The translations under genes and the position numbers were made by a program. A DNA stretch of 64,000 bases from Ilyomonas sp965219515 (GTDB lineage: Bacteria; Bacteroidota; Bacteroidia; Chitinophagales; Chitinophagaceae), in contig OZ244776.1 of NCBI GenBank assembly GCA_965219515.1, positions 806,001-870,000 on the forward strand. Reading direction: 5' to 3'. This document shows positions 41,807 to 51,416 of the stretch, piece after piece; positions within the stretch are counted from its first letter, which is position 1; each line of letters begins with the position of its first letter. Under the pieces are notes generated by a model, which saw only the letters and a list, made by a program, of their open reading frames with translations, searched no databases and was not told the origin of the DNA.

Positions 41807-42508
41807 TCACGAAGCTGCCATTTTCTTCTGTAAAATTTCCTGTAACTGCCTTTGATACGTATAGCTTACCGGTATTGTTTTATCGTCTAAGGTCAGCGAA
41901 TTTTTATTCCACTTATCAATCTTTTCAATGGGCACGATGTAAGAGCGATGCACGCGGGTAAACATGGTTGCCGGCAGCTTTTCCGATACGGCTTTCATAC
42001 TCATGTGAATGAGATACGATTTGCCTGGCGTATAAATTTTTATATAATCGTCTAACGCTTCAATTAAATCCACGTCTTTAAATAAAATTTTACACCATTG
42101 ATAATTGTATTTTACAAATAAATGCCCTTCATTCACTTCTTTGTTCTGGCGATATTCGATGAATTCTTTCGCTTTGGTAACGGCTTTTACAAAGCGCTCC
42201 AGATCGAATGGCTTCACCAAATAATCTATCGCTTCCAAATCAAAACCCTGCGCTGCATAATGACTGAAGGCGGTTGTAAAAATAACCGGCGGCTTGTTTG
42301 TAAGGACAGAATAAAACTGCATTCCGTTTACATCCGGCATTTGTATATCTAAAAATAAAAAATCGAAATTGTTACCGCCGTTTATAAAACTGGAAGCGCA
42401 AACCGGGTCGGTAAAAGTTTCCATCATTTCTACCCAGCCGGTTTGCAAGGCATAGTTTTCAAGCAATTGCAAAGCCAGCGGTTCATCGTCTAATGCGATA
42501 CATTTCAT
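41807..42508 (-). CDS. LytTR family response regulator
   Basis: Response regulator of the LytR/AlgR type. Residues 1-115 are the receiver: acidic Asp7-Asp8 in ALDDEP, phosphoacceptor Asp54 in FLFLDIQMP, then TTAFSHYA and the lysine in YLVKPFDL. Residues about 135-230 are the LytTR DNA-binding domain with FTRVHRSYIVPIEKID. It overlaps no gene but begins two bases after the stop of its kinase, so the two are cotranscribed and translated together. Target genes are unknown. Confidence 0.94.
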   Translation of the reverse strand: MKCIALDDEPLALQLLENYALQTGWVEMMETFTDPVCASSFINGGNNFDFLFLDIQMPDVNGMQFYSVLTNKPPVIFTTAFSHYAAQGFDLEAIDYLVKPFDLERFVKAVTKAKEFIEYRQNKEVNEGHLFVKYNYQWCKILFKDVDLIEALDDYIKIYTPGKSYLIHMSMKAVSEKLPATMFTRVHRSYIVPIEKIDKWNKNSLTLDDKTIPVSYTYQRQLQEILQKKMAAS

Positions 42509-42509
42509 A

Positions 42510-43571
42510 TTAATTCAAATTTATGGTTAGCGATACGGAAAACTGGTTGTCGTTAGAAATAATGTTCAGCTCATGCTTTTTGTAATATAACAATTCCAGT
42601 CTTCTGCGTGTATTGCTGATGCCCATGCCGGTGCTTTCGTACTTGTGAACAGAGTTTGCCAGATAATCGTTAGTGCAGGTAAAAGTAATTACATTTTGCT
42701 CCGCTTTTACGCAGGCGTTAATGGTAGAAGTGCGGTGCGTGCTGACGCCATATTTGAATGCGTTTTCGATAAACGGGATTAACACAAAAGGAGCGATGCG
42801 CGCCGTGCCGATGTCGCCTTTTGTAGTAAAGCAAATTGAATTGTTGTTTGTTAATCTCAGCTTTTGCAATTCGATATAGCTGTTGATAAAGTCTATTTCC
42901 TGCTGTAGGTCAACATCATTTCCCCGGCAATCTTCAAGCGTATATCGCATGATGCGCGACAGCTTGATAACGGCATCGGCAGTTTTTTGATTGTTGGCAA
43001 TGGCAAGCGAATAAATGCTGTTTAACGTGTTGAATAAAAAATGAGGGTTCACCTGTGTTTTCAGCAGGTTCAATTCCGTTTCCAACTGTTGTTTTGTAAT
43101 TTCTTCTTTTATTTCTTCTGCCGAAAACCATTGCCTGATAACCTTGCCGCCGGTGCTTACCACAAATGAGATTAAAAATAAAGTGATTGGCCCGGACGAA
43201 AAGAAATAAGGTCGTTTATAGCCCAGACTTTTTGCGGCAGCACTTTGAAAAAAACGCAATGTTTCGGGCGAGTTAATCATAATAAGATAAATAGCCGTGA
43301 GATACATAAAAAAAAAGGCTACAACAAAGGATGCATAAAGAAGTGTTTTTTTTAACGCTAAAAATCGGGGAATAAGAAGACGGGTGTTGAGGTAATAAAA
43401 GCCGACCAAAAATAAATTAGATACCGTAAAGAGTTGAATGAAACGCGGACTTGTTAACGGAGATTTCGATTTATCGTAAGGAAAAAATTGAAACGGCAAT
43501 AAAAAAAAGCATAGCCAGGCAGCTATCAGAATACTTACCTGCAACATGATATTTCGCTCTTTTGCCGCCAT
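42510..43571 (-). CDS. LytS/YehU-type sensor histidine kinase
   Basis: Membrane histidine kinase of the LytS/YehU family (His_kinase domain). The 353 residues have four hydrophobic segments (about 10-30, 47-64, 77-100, 127-142) without a large periplasmic loop, so the signal is probably sensed within the membrane. The phosphorylated histidine is His177 in QVNPHFLFNTLNS. The ATPase region has the N box LIPFIENAFKYGV and a GMGISNTRRRLELLY segment. It is the upstream partner of the LytTR regulator. Confidence 0.94.
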   Translation of the reverse strand: MAAKERNIMLQVSILIAAWLCFFLLPFQFFPYDKSKSPLTSPRFIQLFTVSNLFLVGFYYLNTRLLIPRFLALKKTLLYASFVVAFFFMYLTAIYLIMINSPETLRFFQSAAAKSLGYKRPYFFSSGPITLFLISFVVSTGGKVIRQWFSAEEIKEEITKQQLETELNLLKTQVNPHFLFNTLNSIYSLAIANNQKTADAVIKLSRIMRYTLEDCRGNDVDLQQEIDFINSYIELQKLRLTNNNSICFTTKGDIGTARIAPFVLIPFIENAFKYGVSTHRTSTINACVKAEQNVITFTCTNDYLANSVHKYESTGMGISNTRRRLELLYYKKHELNIISNDNQFSVSLTINLN

Positions 43572-43652
43572 ACTTTTGTTTTAGCCATGAAATATAACAA
43601 ACATTCGCTTTGGGTAAGCGCATATATTAGACAAAACCGCATATTTTTTCGG

Positions 43653-44468
43653 CTAATACGATTCGCTTTCGTTGGGGAAAGTTTCCTGCTTTACGTCTAT
43701 AATGTACTGCTGAACGGCCGTTGTGATCTGTTCGCTGAGGTTGGCATATTGCCGTAAAAAGCGCGGTTTAAATTCGGTGTTTATGCCAAGCATATCGTGC
43801 ATTACCAAAACCTGCCCGTCGCAATGCGAACCTGCACCGATGCCGATGGTAGGAATGTGCAAAGTCGCTGATACTTCTTTGGCTAACAAAGCGGGAATTT
43901 TTTCCAATACGATGGCAAAGCAGCCGGTACGCTGCAGCAAAGCCGCGTCTGTCTTTAATTTTTCGGCTTCGGCTTCCTGTTTTGCGCGAACATTGTAGGT
44001 GCCGAATTTGTAGATGCTTTGTGGCGTTAACCCCAAATGCCCCATTACCGGAATGCCTGCGGAAACAATGTTTCTGATGCTGTTGATTACTTCTTCGCCG
44101 CCTTCTAATTTTACGGCATGAGCACCCGTTTCTTTCATAATGCGAATGGAGGACGCCAGCGCAATTTCGGCATTGCTTTGATAAGAGCCAAAGGGTAAAT
44201 CAACCACAACCAGAGAACGCTTTACGGCACGTATTACGGAAGAGGCGTGGTAGATCATTTGATCTAATGTGATTGGCAATGTGGTTTCGTGTCCGGCCAT
44301 AACGTTGCTGGCGCTGTCGCCCACCAGTATTACATCAATACCGGCATTATCAAACAACTGCGCAAACGAAAAATCATAAGCCGTAAGCATAGAAATTTTT
44401 TCGCCGTTGGCTTTCATTTTCTGCAATGTGTTTGTTGTAATCTTGCGTACTTCTTTTGTAACAGACAT
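43653..44468 (-). CDS. panB: 3-methyl-2-oxobutanoate hydroxymethyltransferase
   Basis: PanB makes ketopantoate from 2-ketoisovalerate and 5,10-methylene-tetrahydrofolate in pantothenate and coenzyme A synthesis. Started at the ATG at 44468, it has 271 residues; an ATG at 44489 would add seven untypical ones. The metal-binding segment LVGDSASNVMAGHETTLPIT is complete, with DLPFGSYQ, VKLEGG, MGHLGLTPQ and the catalytic glutamate in VLEKIPA; GIGAGSHCDGQVLV follows. It appears monocistronic here, and no other pan gene is near. Confidence 0.96.
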   Translation of the reverse strand: MSVTKEVRKITTNTLQKMKANGEKISMLTAYDFSFAQLFDNAGIDVILVGDSASNVMAGHETTLPITLDQMIYHASSVIRAVKRSLVVVDLPFGSYQSNAEIALASSIRIMKETGAHAVKLEGGEEVINSIRNIVSAGIPVMGHLGLTPQSIYKFGTYNVRAKQEAEAEKLKTDAALLQRTGCFAIVLEKIPALLAKEVSATLHIPTIGIGAGSHCDGQVLVMHDMLGINTEFKPRFLRQYANLSEQITTAVQQYIIDVKQETFPNESESY

Positions 44469-44656
44469 GAGGTGATGAATGAAAGACAAAGCTATTGACA
44501 GGAGTTGGATTTTACAGAGCCAATTTTTTGCGGTATCGCATCTGAATATTTTTAGAAGACGATACGAAATTCTTTGAAAGTACGGAGATGTTTTCCTGAT
44601 CGGGCGGTGTGATAGGCTGATATAAAAAATTTCAAGCCTGATTGAATTGCCTGATT

Positions 44657-45100
44657 TTATTTTTTGTAAAATATATAATCTGTTACAATCGGTTCAATTT
44701 CACTTTGCCTGAACTCTGCAGCTATTTGCCCTTTGTGATATGTAGAGTGGTTGATAATATGAAATAAAATATCGCTTATCTTTTTGCTGAAACATTGCCC
44801 TTTACCGTTTTTATAGTCAGCATTTTGGTTCATATTATATTTTTCCAGAATCAGCAACGAATGTTCATGGTTCATTTTATCTATGCGTATAAAGTTTTGC
44901 GCGGGATGAATGTCCCAGACACCAAACAAATTTTGGTCAGGCTCAATCCTGCCATTCCAGATTTGATGGGCATTCAGGATGTGATTAAATAATTTAACCG
45001 ACCTGTCCGATGCTTTGTCCAGGTTTAATAAAAACAGATCAGCCAATTTTTGATTGTAATGACAATTGTATTCAAATAATTCTGTAAAAAAATCTTTCAT
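44657..45100 (-). CDS. DinB family protein
   Basis: A 147-residue four-helix-bundle protein of the DinB/YfiT group. Metal-binding histidines are suggested by FNHILNAHQIWNGRI in the second helix and by FHIINHSTYHKGQIAAEFR in the third, the latter being the hallmark. Members are metal-dependent thiol transferases or have unknown activity. It is a single gene, with a long structured spacer upstream. Confidence 0.88.
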   Translation of the reverse strand: MKDFFTELFEYNCHYNQKLADLFLLNLDKASDRSVKLFNHILNAHQIWNGRIEPDQNLFGVWDIHPAQNFIRIDKMNHEHSLLILEKYNMNQNADYKNGKGQCFSKKISDILFHIINHSTYHKGQIAAEFRQSEIEPIVTDYIFYKK

Positions 45101-45743
45101 TCACTTATCTGTATTTACAAATTTTCTTTCTTTTTAATTGCGTTTTGGTTAGATGTTTACCTGAAATTTAAGGCGAAAAATCAGCTTTCACCTTCAACCA
45201 TTTACCAACCGGTTGCGGATGCTCAAAGCCAGGCTGATAAACAACTCATAACACCGTAAAATTAGCGGCAGATCATAATACTTTGGCTTTTTCAATCAGT
45301 TTGTTGTGATTACGCTGCCGGGCATTTTGTCTGGTTAATTTATGCGAGCCTCTTAAATAATGGAAGATATATTTTAACCCCCCGAAAATATGCAGCACGC
45401 TTTGCAAGCCTGTTTACGCTATTGCACTGATAGTCAAACTATGCTGATTGTTACAGCATGTTCGCCATTTTCAATCTTTGCCGCATTTGTAAAATATATC
45501 TGAAACCGGCAAAAAACCGGCGCCCGTTTATAGGAACGCCGGTTAGCCGTAAGGGAAAGATTGAAAAAATTTGTTTATGAAAGATTTGTAAAGCAAAGCT
45601 ATCTTTTTGCAAAAGCGCAACGCAGGTGAAAACTGCGGATTTTTATACGGGAATTTTCCCGCTACAAAATGGTGCAAAATGCGGTGTAAGCGTATTTGGG
45701 AATATTGTGAGATTTGTAATTATTCAATCAGTAAAAAAAAGCT
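45101..45743. other. Structured intergenic region upstream of unknown gene pair
   Basis: About 640 bases without a supported gene. A nested structure spans 45468-45567: an outer 12-bp perfect stem (TTTTCAATCTTT / AAAGATTGAAAA) encloses an 8-bp perfect stem (AACCGGCG 45515-45522 / CGCCGGTT 45537-45544). On the minus strand the inner stem is followed by a T run, as in a terminator, but no minus-strand gene precedes it. The promoter of the unknown gene at 45744 should lie to its right. Confidence 0.5.
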
Positions 45744-46478
45744 ATGTACCAGGACCTGAATTTAAAAAGAAGACCGTGCGGCCGAATGATTATAGATCAT
45801 GCAAAAGGCAAATTGCTGGAAGATCATTTTAAAATTAAATATCCTGACTTTAAGAATTATGTTCAATACAATCCAATCAAATTTAGTCTGATGGAATTTA
45901 TTAATCTTTTAAAAATGTTAAAAGACCATCAGAAAGATGTTGATGGATTTCGCATTTATCTGGGTAAATACTTTGAGAGTTTGTGTTTTATTTTTACCCC
46001 CGTAAAAAAAAATAAGGATGTAGAGCAATACATTCTTTTGTATTTTGATGATGCTGCCAAAAAAACCAAATTTGTTAAGCTGCCAACCAAGCAGGATGCA
46101 ATTGATATTGTTGCGAATTACGGAAATGATGTTTTACATTATACAGACAAAATTGTAGCCGGTAACACACGTTCTTATTTGTTTGGCGATGGTTTAATAG
46201 ATGATTTTTGTATTGAACTCAAAGTACATACAAGTGCTTCCCCAATTAAGCAAATGTCTATCAAACTTGGTGCTTATCCTGATAACGATCATTCAGGATA
46301 TAAAAATCGAATCATGATTGGTTTTTCATTCTTACAAAAAGATGGTTCCGAAATCGGACCCGAGGAAATAAGCGATGACGAATTTGGTTGCATTATCGCA
46401 AGACCTAAAGAATTTATAAGTGCAGATACCGGCATTCCTTGTCCTCCCGGAAAAGATTGTGGTTCTTTATTATTTTAA
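45744..46478 (+). CDS. Hypothetical protein upstream of a NarL-type two-component pair
   Basis: A 244-residue soluble protein I do not recognise. It is mixed alpha/beta, with no signal peptide; visible stretches are GFRIYLGKYFESLCFIF, a central YILLYFDDAAKKTKFVKLP, GDGLIDDFCIELKVHT and the end DTGIPCPPGKDCGSLLF with two cysteines in a CPPGKDC motif. The first 14 residues may not belong; an alternative ATG is at 45786 (MIIDHAKGKLLED). It is followed after 9 bases by a membrane protein gene and then a kinase and a regulator, suggesting a sensory role. That is inference from position only. Confidence 0.65.
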   Translation: MYQDLNLKRRPCGRMIIDHAKGKLLEDHFKIKYPDFKNYVQYNPIKFSLMEFINLLKMLKDHQKDVDGFRIYLGKYFESLCFIFTPVKKNKDVEQYILLYFDDAAKKTKFVKLPTKQDAIDIVANYGNDVLHYTDKIVAGNTRSYLFGDGLIDDFCIELKVHTSASPIKQMSIKLGAYPDNDHSGYKNRIMIGFSFLQKDGSEIGPEEISDDEFGCIIARPKEFISADTGIPCPPGKDCGSLLF

Positions 46479-46487
46479 ACCATTGTT

Positions 46488-47135
46488 TTGCTTCTTAAAA
46501 ACTTATATATCATTTCTATTGCTATCGCCTTTGGTTGTAGCATTATTAATTTCAAACGGCATTTCATACAATTCAAAATAGTATCGTTGATTATTGGATT
46601 TGATCTGCTTGGAGAACTAACCGGCATATATTTATATGGCTTAATTAAAACCAACTTACCCGTTTACAATTTTATATTGTTGATTGAATTTGTAGGATAC
46701 GCTTATTTTTTTCACACAATTGCAAAATCAGATTGGGCTAAGAAGGTTACAATTTGGTTTGTTTTTTTATTTCCTGTTTTTTGGTTTGTAACAGTATTTT
46801 TAATCTTTGGCCTTTTGAAATGGAACAGTTATGTATTTATAACCGGCAGCTTACTAATTATATTTTTGTGCTTTTTTTATTATTATGATTTGATAAAAGA
46901 TTCTGAAATAAAAGAATTAAGTAAAACACCCGAATTTTGGATTGTAACAGGACTACTTATATTTTATTCAGTTAATCTTCCGTTCCTGGGAATGTACAAT
47001 TATTTAATAACTTATCATTCTAATTTAGCTGAGAACTTGAGTATTGTTTTACAAATTCTTAATATTATAATGTACTCGTTATTCGCTTACGCCTATCTAT
47101 GCCAGTCGAAGATAAATTCAATGAATATTTTATAG
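46488..47135 (+). CDS. Hypothetical multi-pass membrane protein
   Basis: A 215-residue membrane protein of unknown function with about seven hydrophobic segments (about 3-18, 27-50, 58-78, 88-108, 112-132, 150-170, 182-205). There is no ATG near the start; the frame begins after an upstream stop at 46476-46478, and TTG 46488 is the only usual start codon. It overlaps the histidine kinase start by 37 bases. The seven-helix layout with a following kinase fits a membrane sensor input module, an inference only. Confidence 0.6.
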   Translation: MLLKNLYIISIAIAFGCSIINFKRHFIQFKIVSLIIGFDLLGELTGIYLYGLIKTNLPVYNFILLIEFVGYAYFFHTIAKSDWAKKVTIWFVFLFPVFWFVTVFLIFGLLKWNSYVFITGSLLIIFLCFFYYYDLIKDSEIKELSKTPEFWIVTGLLIFYSVNLPFLGMYNYLITYHSNLAENLSIVLQILNIIMYSLFAYAYLCQSKINSMNIL

Positions 47136-47893
47136 TTATTACTGCAGGCATTATCATTTTTTCTGTGTTTGCCGTAATTGTCATCTTCGTCCTGTTCTTT
47201 TATCAACGCAGACGATTTCAATTTAAAGAGGAATTATTACACATGCAACAGCAATACAACGAAGCCTTACTCCAATCTCAACTCGAAACGCATGAAGCAA
47301 CACTGCACCAGATAAGCGAAGAAATACACGATAACATCGGGCAATTGTTAAGCAGCACAAAAATGTTGCTCGGCATTACCGAAAGAAATTTAGACAGCAT
47401 TCCCGATACCTTAAAAACGGCCGAACAAACATTGGGCAAAGCCATTCAGGATTTGCGCTCGCTGTCTAAATCGCTGAATAAAGAATGGCTGCACCAGTTT
47501 AATATAACCGAGAATTTAAAAACGGAAGTGGAACGCATCAATGCATCGCACGCCATACAGGCCGAATATTTTACGTCAACCTCTTTTTTGCCGTTGCAGG
47601 CCGAAGCGCAGGTAATGTTGTTTCGCATTGTGCAGGAAGCATTGCAGAACAGCATTAAACATGCAAATGCGCAACACATAGTTGTTCGCACCTTGTTTAG
47701 CCACGAACAGATTACCGTAACAATAGACGACAATGGCACAGGCATGAAAGAAACCGAACAATCATTATCCGGCGTTGGCATGATGAACATGCAGCATCGC
47801 ACCCGGCTTCTTGGCGGTACCATTGTCTGGCATCCGCTGCCGCAGGGCACACAGGTGTTTATTACCTTACCCGTTCAACCGCAACATGTATGA
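47099..47893 (+). CDS. NarL/DegS-type sensor histidine kinase
   Basis: A 264-residue kinase with one N-terminal membrane helix (about 12-35), a coiled segment (about 45-72), the HisKA_3 dimerisation helix with phosphorylated His77 in SEEIHDNIGQLLS, and a HATPase_c domain (about 170-264: VQEALQNSIKHANA for the N box, then DDNGTGM and GVGMMNMQHR). It lacks any sensor domain of its own, so input probably comes through another protein, perhaps the membrane protein whose gene it overlaps. It ends overlapping the regulator gene by four bases. Confidence 0.93.
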   Translation: MPVEDKFNEYFIVITAGIIIFSVFAVIVIFVLFFYQRRRFQFKEELLHMQQQYNEALLQSQLETHEATLHQISEEIHDNIGQLLSSTKMLLGITERNLDSIPDTLKTAEQTLGKAIQDLRSLSKSLNKEWLHQFNITENLKTEVERINASHAIQAEYFTSTSFLPLQAEAQVMLFRIVQEALQNSIKHANAQHIVVRTLFSHEQITVTIDDNGTGMKETEQSLSGVGMMNMQHRTRLLGGTIVWHPLPQGTQVFITLPVQPQHV

Positions 47894-48534
47894 AACCTGT
47901 TACGCTTGCCATTGCCGACGATCATCAGTTGTTTTTAAAATCGCTCAGCCTTTTAATCAGCAGTTTTCAATCGTTTGCCATCGTTGCCGAAGCGCTCAAC
48001 GGAAAAGATTTGTTGGATAAAATAAAAGCCCTGCCGCAGCAGCCGGATATCATATTGCTCGATGTAACCATGCCGGTGATGGGCGGCATAGAAACAGCGC
48101 AACATCTGCTCGATTATTATCCTGCCATAAAAGTGGTCGCGTTATCCATGAAAGACGACGACAAAACCATCATCAGTATGCTGAAAGCGGGCGCCTGCGC
48201 TTATTTGCTGAAAGACATTCATCCCGACGAACTGGAAAAAGCGCTGCTCGAAATTGCAGGTAAAGGATATTATAACGCCGATAATCTCAACATTCATTAC
48301 CGCCGGATATTGATACAGCAAAGCGCCGAAAAACCTCTGAAGCTATCTGAAAAAGAAGGCATCTTTTTACACCTTGCCTGCAGCGATTTAACATACAAAC
48401 AAATTGCTGCAAAAATGTATCTCTCCGAGCGCACCATTGACGGCTACCGCGAAGCGCTGTTTGAAAAGCTTAGTGTGCAAAGCCGCACCGGTATGGCGTT
48501 AGAAGCTATCCGGAGAAACTTAGTGTCGTTATAA
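47890..48534 (+). CDS. NarL/FixJ-type response regulator
   Basis: A 214-residue response regulator. The receiver (1-125) has Asp10-Asp11 in AIADDHQ, phosphoacceptor Asp58 in IILLDVTMPV and the lysine in YLLKDIHP. A LuxR-type helix-turn-helix follows (about 148-210) with LTYKQIAAKMYLSERTIDGY. Its ATG overlaps the kinase stop codon, so both are made together. Targets are unknown. Confidence 0.94.
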   Translation: MKPVTLAIADDHQLFLKSLSLLISSFQSFAIVAEALNGKDLLDKIKALPQQPDIILLDVTMPVMGGIETAQHLLDYYPAIKVVALSMKDDDKTIISMLKAGACAYLLKDIHPDELEKALLEIAGKGYYNADNLNIHYRRILIQQSAEKPLKLSEKEGIFLHLACSDLTYKQIAAKMYLSERTIDGYREALFEKLSVQSRTGMALEAIRRNLVSL

Positions 48535-48535
48535 G

Positions 48536-48600
48536 CTGTGAGTAATCAGCAATCAGTTATCCGGTTCAGGCATAATAACAGCCGTTTTAAAAAAGCGATC
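48536..48600. repeat. Low-complexity words after the response regulator gene
   Basis: AGCTGTGAGTAATCAGC then AATCAGTTATCCGG, followed by AACAGCCGTTTTAAAAAAGC. The first part matches the style of the AGCTGA repeats; the second recurs at 11445-11459 and, inverted, at 57542-57568. Confidence 0.4.
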
Positions 48601-48697
48601 ATTAAACCGTATGCCTTTCGCCTTTTACCTTATTGATTATAGCCTGTATCTTGTTTTTCCGTTTTACTTTTGCGGTTTTTCACAAGCAACAGGCACC

Positions 48698-51352
48698 ATG
48701 TATTTTCCATCAGCAACGTATCGGGTTCAGTTAAATAATTCTTTTCCTTTTTCGCAGCTATCAACTATCATAGAATACTTACATAAGCTTGGCATTTCTG
48801 CCATTTATGCTTCGCCGGTTACTTCTGCCATGCAGGGCAGCACGCATGGCTATGATGTATGCAATCCCGATACATTGAACAAAGAAATCGGAACGATGCA
48901 GGAATTGGAAACAATAGCGCAAATCTTATCGGAAAAAAATATGGGCTGGCTGCAGGATATTGTGCCCAATCACATGGCGTTTCTGGTTACAAACGATCGG
49001 ATTTATGATGTAATGGAACGCGGACCTAAATCGCCGTATTATCAATATTTCGACATCAACTGGAATCATTTTGATCCGGTTTATAACGGTAAGCTGATGG
49101 TTCCGTTTATTGGTAAAGATTTGGATGAAGCGATTGATAATGGTGAAATACAATTATTGTTTGATGAAACCGGTTTTCATATCGCTTATTTCGATAACAA
49201 ATATCCGGTTGCGGCTGAGAGCATTCCTTTCATTTTATCTTTTACTAACGATAAAAATATAAATGATGAAACAAGTGTTTTGCTAAGTAAGGCAGATACG
49301 GATTCGCAATCGTGGATAACATCAAAAAAAATCTGGCTGAAACAGGTAGAATCCGGTAATGAAACGATTCAGCAATCGGTGCTGAAAATCAATGCAGACA
49401 AGGGTTTGCTTCGTCAGTTGCTCAACAGGCAATTCTATATATTAACCTGGTATAAAGTAACGGAGCAGGAGATTGATTTCAGAAGATTTTTTACCGTTAA
49501 CCAGTTGATTTGTCTGCGCATGGAAGATGAATTTGTTTTTGCCGATTATCATCGGTTTATTCATCAGTTATACAAAAAAAACTTATTGCAGGGCTTGCGG
49601 ATTGATCACATTGACGGCTTATATCATCCACAGCAATATATAGCCCGTTTGCGGCAATTATTCGGCGATGAATGTTATATTATTGCTGAAAAAATATTAG
49701 AATACAATGAAGACATTGCCCGCGACTGGCATTTGCAGGGAACAAGTGGCTATGAATTTTTATCATTTACCAACCGATTGCTTACAGATAACGAAGGCGC
49801 GCAAAAACTACTCACTTTTTATAAAGAACTGGTGCCACAAACGGTTTCGTATGAAGATCTGGTGTTTGATAAAAAGCATTCGTTTCTGTATGCTCAAATG
49901 GGCGGTGAGCTGGATAATCTGGTGCATCTGGCGGAAGAATTAAACATTTTTCCCAACGCTGATTTTGACGGCAATAAGCTTAAAAAAGCATTGGGCGTTT
50001 TGATGGCTTCATTTCCGGTGTATCGCATTTATCCCGACAATTATCCGTTGCATCCTGACGCCTTGAAAATTGTGAAAACTGCGTTTGACAAAGCGAACGA
50101 AAAAGCAGATGATGCTGTAGCAGAACTCGGATTATTGAAAACGGTTTTCGATGCTGATGGCGCAAAGCCGCAGGATGCGAACAGGCTTTTGTTTTTAATG
50201 AGGTTGATGCAGTTTACCGGACCATTGGCAGCGAAAGGCGTGGAAGACACCACATTTTATATTTACAACCCTTTGATTTCTCATAACGAAGTCGGCGATT
50301 CTCCTTCTCAATTAAGCATTACGATTGAAGAATTTCACCAAAAAATGATGAGTCGCCAAAAGAACAATCCGTATTCGTTAAACGCAACCTCAACGCATGA
50401 TACAAAGCGGGGAGAAGATGGCAGAATGCGTATCAATGCACTGGCTGCCATGCCCGACGAATGGATTCTGGCCGTAAACACATGGCGGCAAATGAATACG
50501 CCTTTTGTAAAATTAACTGACGGAAAACCCGCGCCAACTACCAATGATGAATATTTTATTTACCAGTCGCTCATCGGCGCTTTTCCCGAAGACAGCCAGG
50601 TAACGCAAACATTTAAAGAGCGAACATTTTCGTTTGTAGAAAAAGCGTTGCGGGAAGCCAAAACTGAAACCAGTTACAATGAACCGAATATCGCTTATGA
50701 AGAAGCCTGTAAAAATTTTATAGCTTCTGTTTTGGACGAACAACATTCATTTCTGCCGCATTTTCTTTCTTTTTTTGAAAAAGTCGTTGACGTTGCAACG
50801 TTATATTCTCTGGCGCAAACAGTGATTAAAATAACCGCGCCGGGCATACCCGACATTTATCAGGGTTGCGAATTGTGGGATGTGAGCTATGTTGACCCCG
50901 ACAACCGAAGACCCATAGATTATGATTGCCGGAAAAATAATCTTGACGAAATCATCGAATTGGAAAAGCAAGGCGCAGATGCGGTGCTGCGTTTTATTCA
51001 TCAATATAAAAAAGAAGGCAGGGAAAAATTGTATGCTACCTATAAAACGTTACAGCTTCGTAGCGCGCAGCCTGACGTTTTTTTGGAAGGTAACTACATG
51101 GCGTTAGAAACCAGTCATTCGCAGGTGATGGCGTATGCCAGAAAAAAAGATGATTCATGGATTGCCGTTATCGTTCCTTTTTCCGAAGAAATTGTAAAGA
51201 ATGAGAAAAACATAGCTGTCTTTTTGCCGGTGAATACGCCCTGCAAATGGAAAAATATTTTTACGGAAGAAATTATAGATGCGAATGAAAAAATGCAGAT
51301 ATCCGCTCAGTTAAAAAAATTTCCGGTTGCTGTGTTAACGTCAGCTATGTAA
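48698..51352 (+). CDS. treY: Maltooligosyltrehalose synthase
   Basis: TreY converts the reducing end of malto-oligosaccharides into a trehalose unit by intramolecular transglycosylation. An ATG at 48698 gives 884 residues and places PSATYRVQLNNSFPFSQL at the start as in relatives; the frame goes on upstream to 48611 but that part is unlike the family. GH13 marks are DIVPNHMAF, GLRIDHIDGLYHP with the catalytic aspartate, YIIAEKILE with the acid glutamate, and the TSTHDTKRGED segment, with PGIPDIYQG further on. No treZ, the usual partner, lies in the window. A TACTTTTG box is at 48665-48672. Confidence 0.95.
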   Translation: MYFPSATYRVQLNNSFPFSQLSTIIEYLHKLGISAIYASPVTSAMQGSTHGYDVCNPDTLNKEIGTMQELETIAQILSEKNMGWLQDIVPNHMAFLVTNDRIYDVMERGPKSPYYQYFDINWNHFDPVYNGKLMVPFIGKDLDEAIDNGEIQLLFDETGFHIAYFDNKYPVAAESIPFILSFTNDKNINDETSVLLSKADTDSQSWITSKKIWLKQVESGNETIQQSVLKINADKGLLRQLLNRQFYILTWYKVTEQEIDFRRFFTVNQLICLRMEDEFVFADYHRFIHQLYKKNLLQGLRIDHIDGLYHPQQYIARLRQLFGDECYIIAEKILEYNEDIARDWHLQGTSGYEFLSFTNRLLTDNEGAQKLLTFYKELVPQTVSYEDLVFDKKHSFLYAQMGGELDNLVHLAEELNIFPNADFDGNKLKKALGVLMASFPVYRIYPDNYPLHPDALKIVKTAFDKANEKADDAVAELGLLKTVFDADGAKPQDANRLLFLMRLMQFTGPLAAKGVEDTTFYIYNPLISHNEVGDSPSQLSITIEEFHQKMMSRQKNNPYSLNATSTHDTKRGEDGRMRINALAAMPDEWILAVNTWRQMNTPFVKLTDGKPAPTTNDEYFIYQSLIGAFPEDSQVTQTFKERTFSFVEKALREAKTETSYNEPNIAYEEACKNFIASVLDEQHSFLPHFLSFFEKVVDVATLYSLAQTVIKITAPGIPDIYQGCELWDVSYVDPDNRRPIDYDCRKNNLDEIIELEKQGADAVLRFIHQYKKEGREKLYATYKTLQLRSAQPDVFLEGNYMALETSHSQVMAYARKKDDSWIAVIVPFSEEIVKNEKNIAVFLPVNTPCKWKNIFTEEIIDANEKMQISAQLKKFPVAVLTSAM

Positions 51353-51416
51353 CATGCACTTCATAAAATAATAACTGAAAAACAAAAGCTTCTGCGCCTC
51401 ATCTTTGCAACCATTC

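Noticed and set aside
45626..45832. 68-codon plus frame overlapping the unknown 244-residue gene
   Set aside because: It lies in another frame over the spacer and the start of a longer, more convincing gene.
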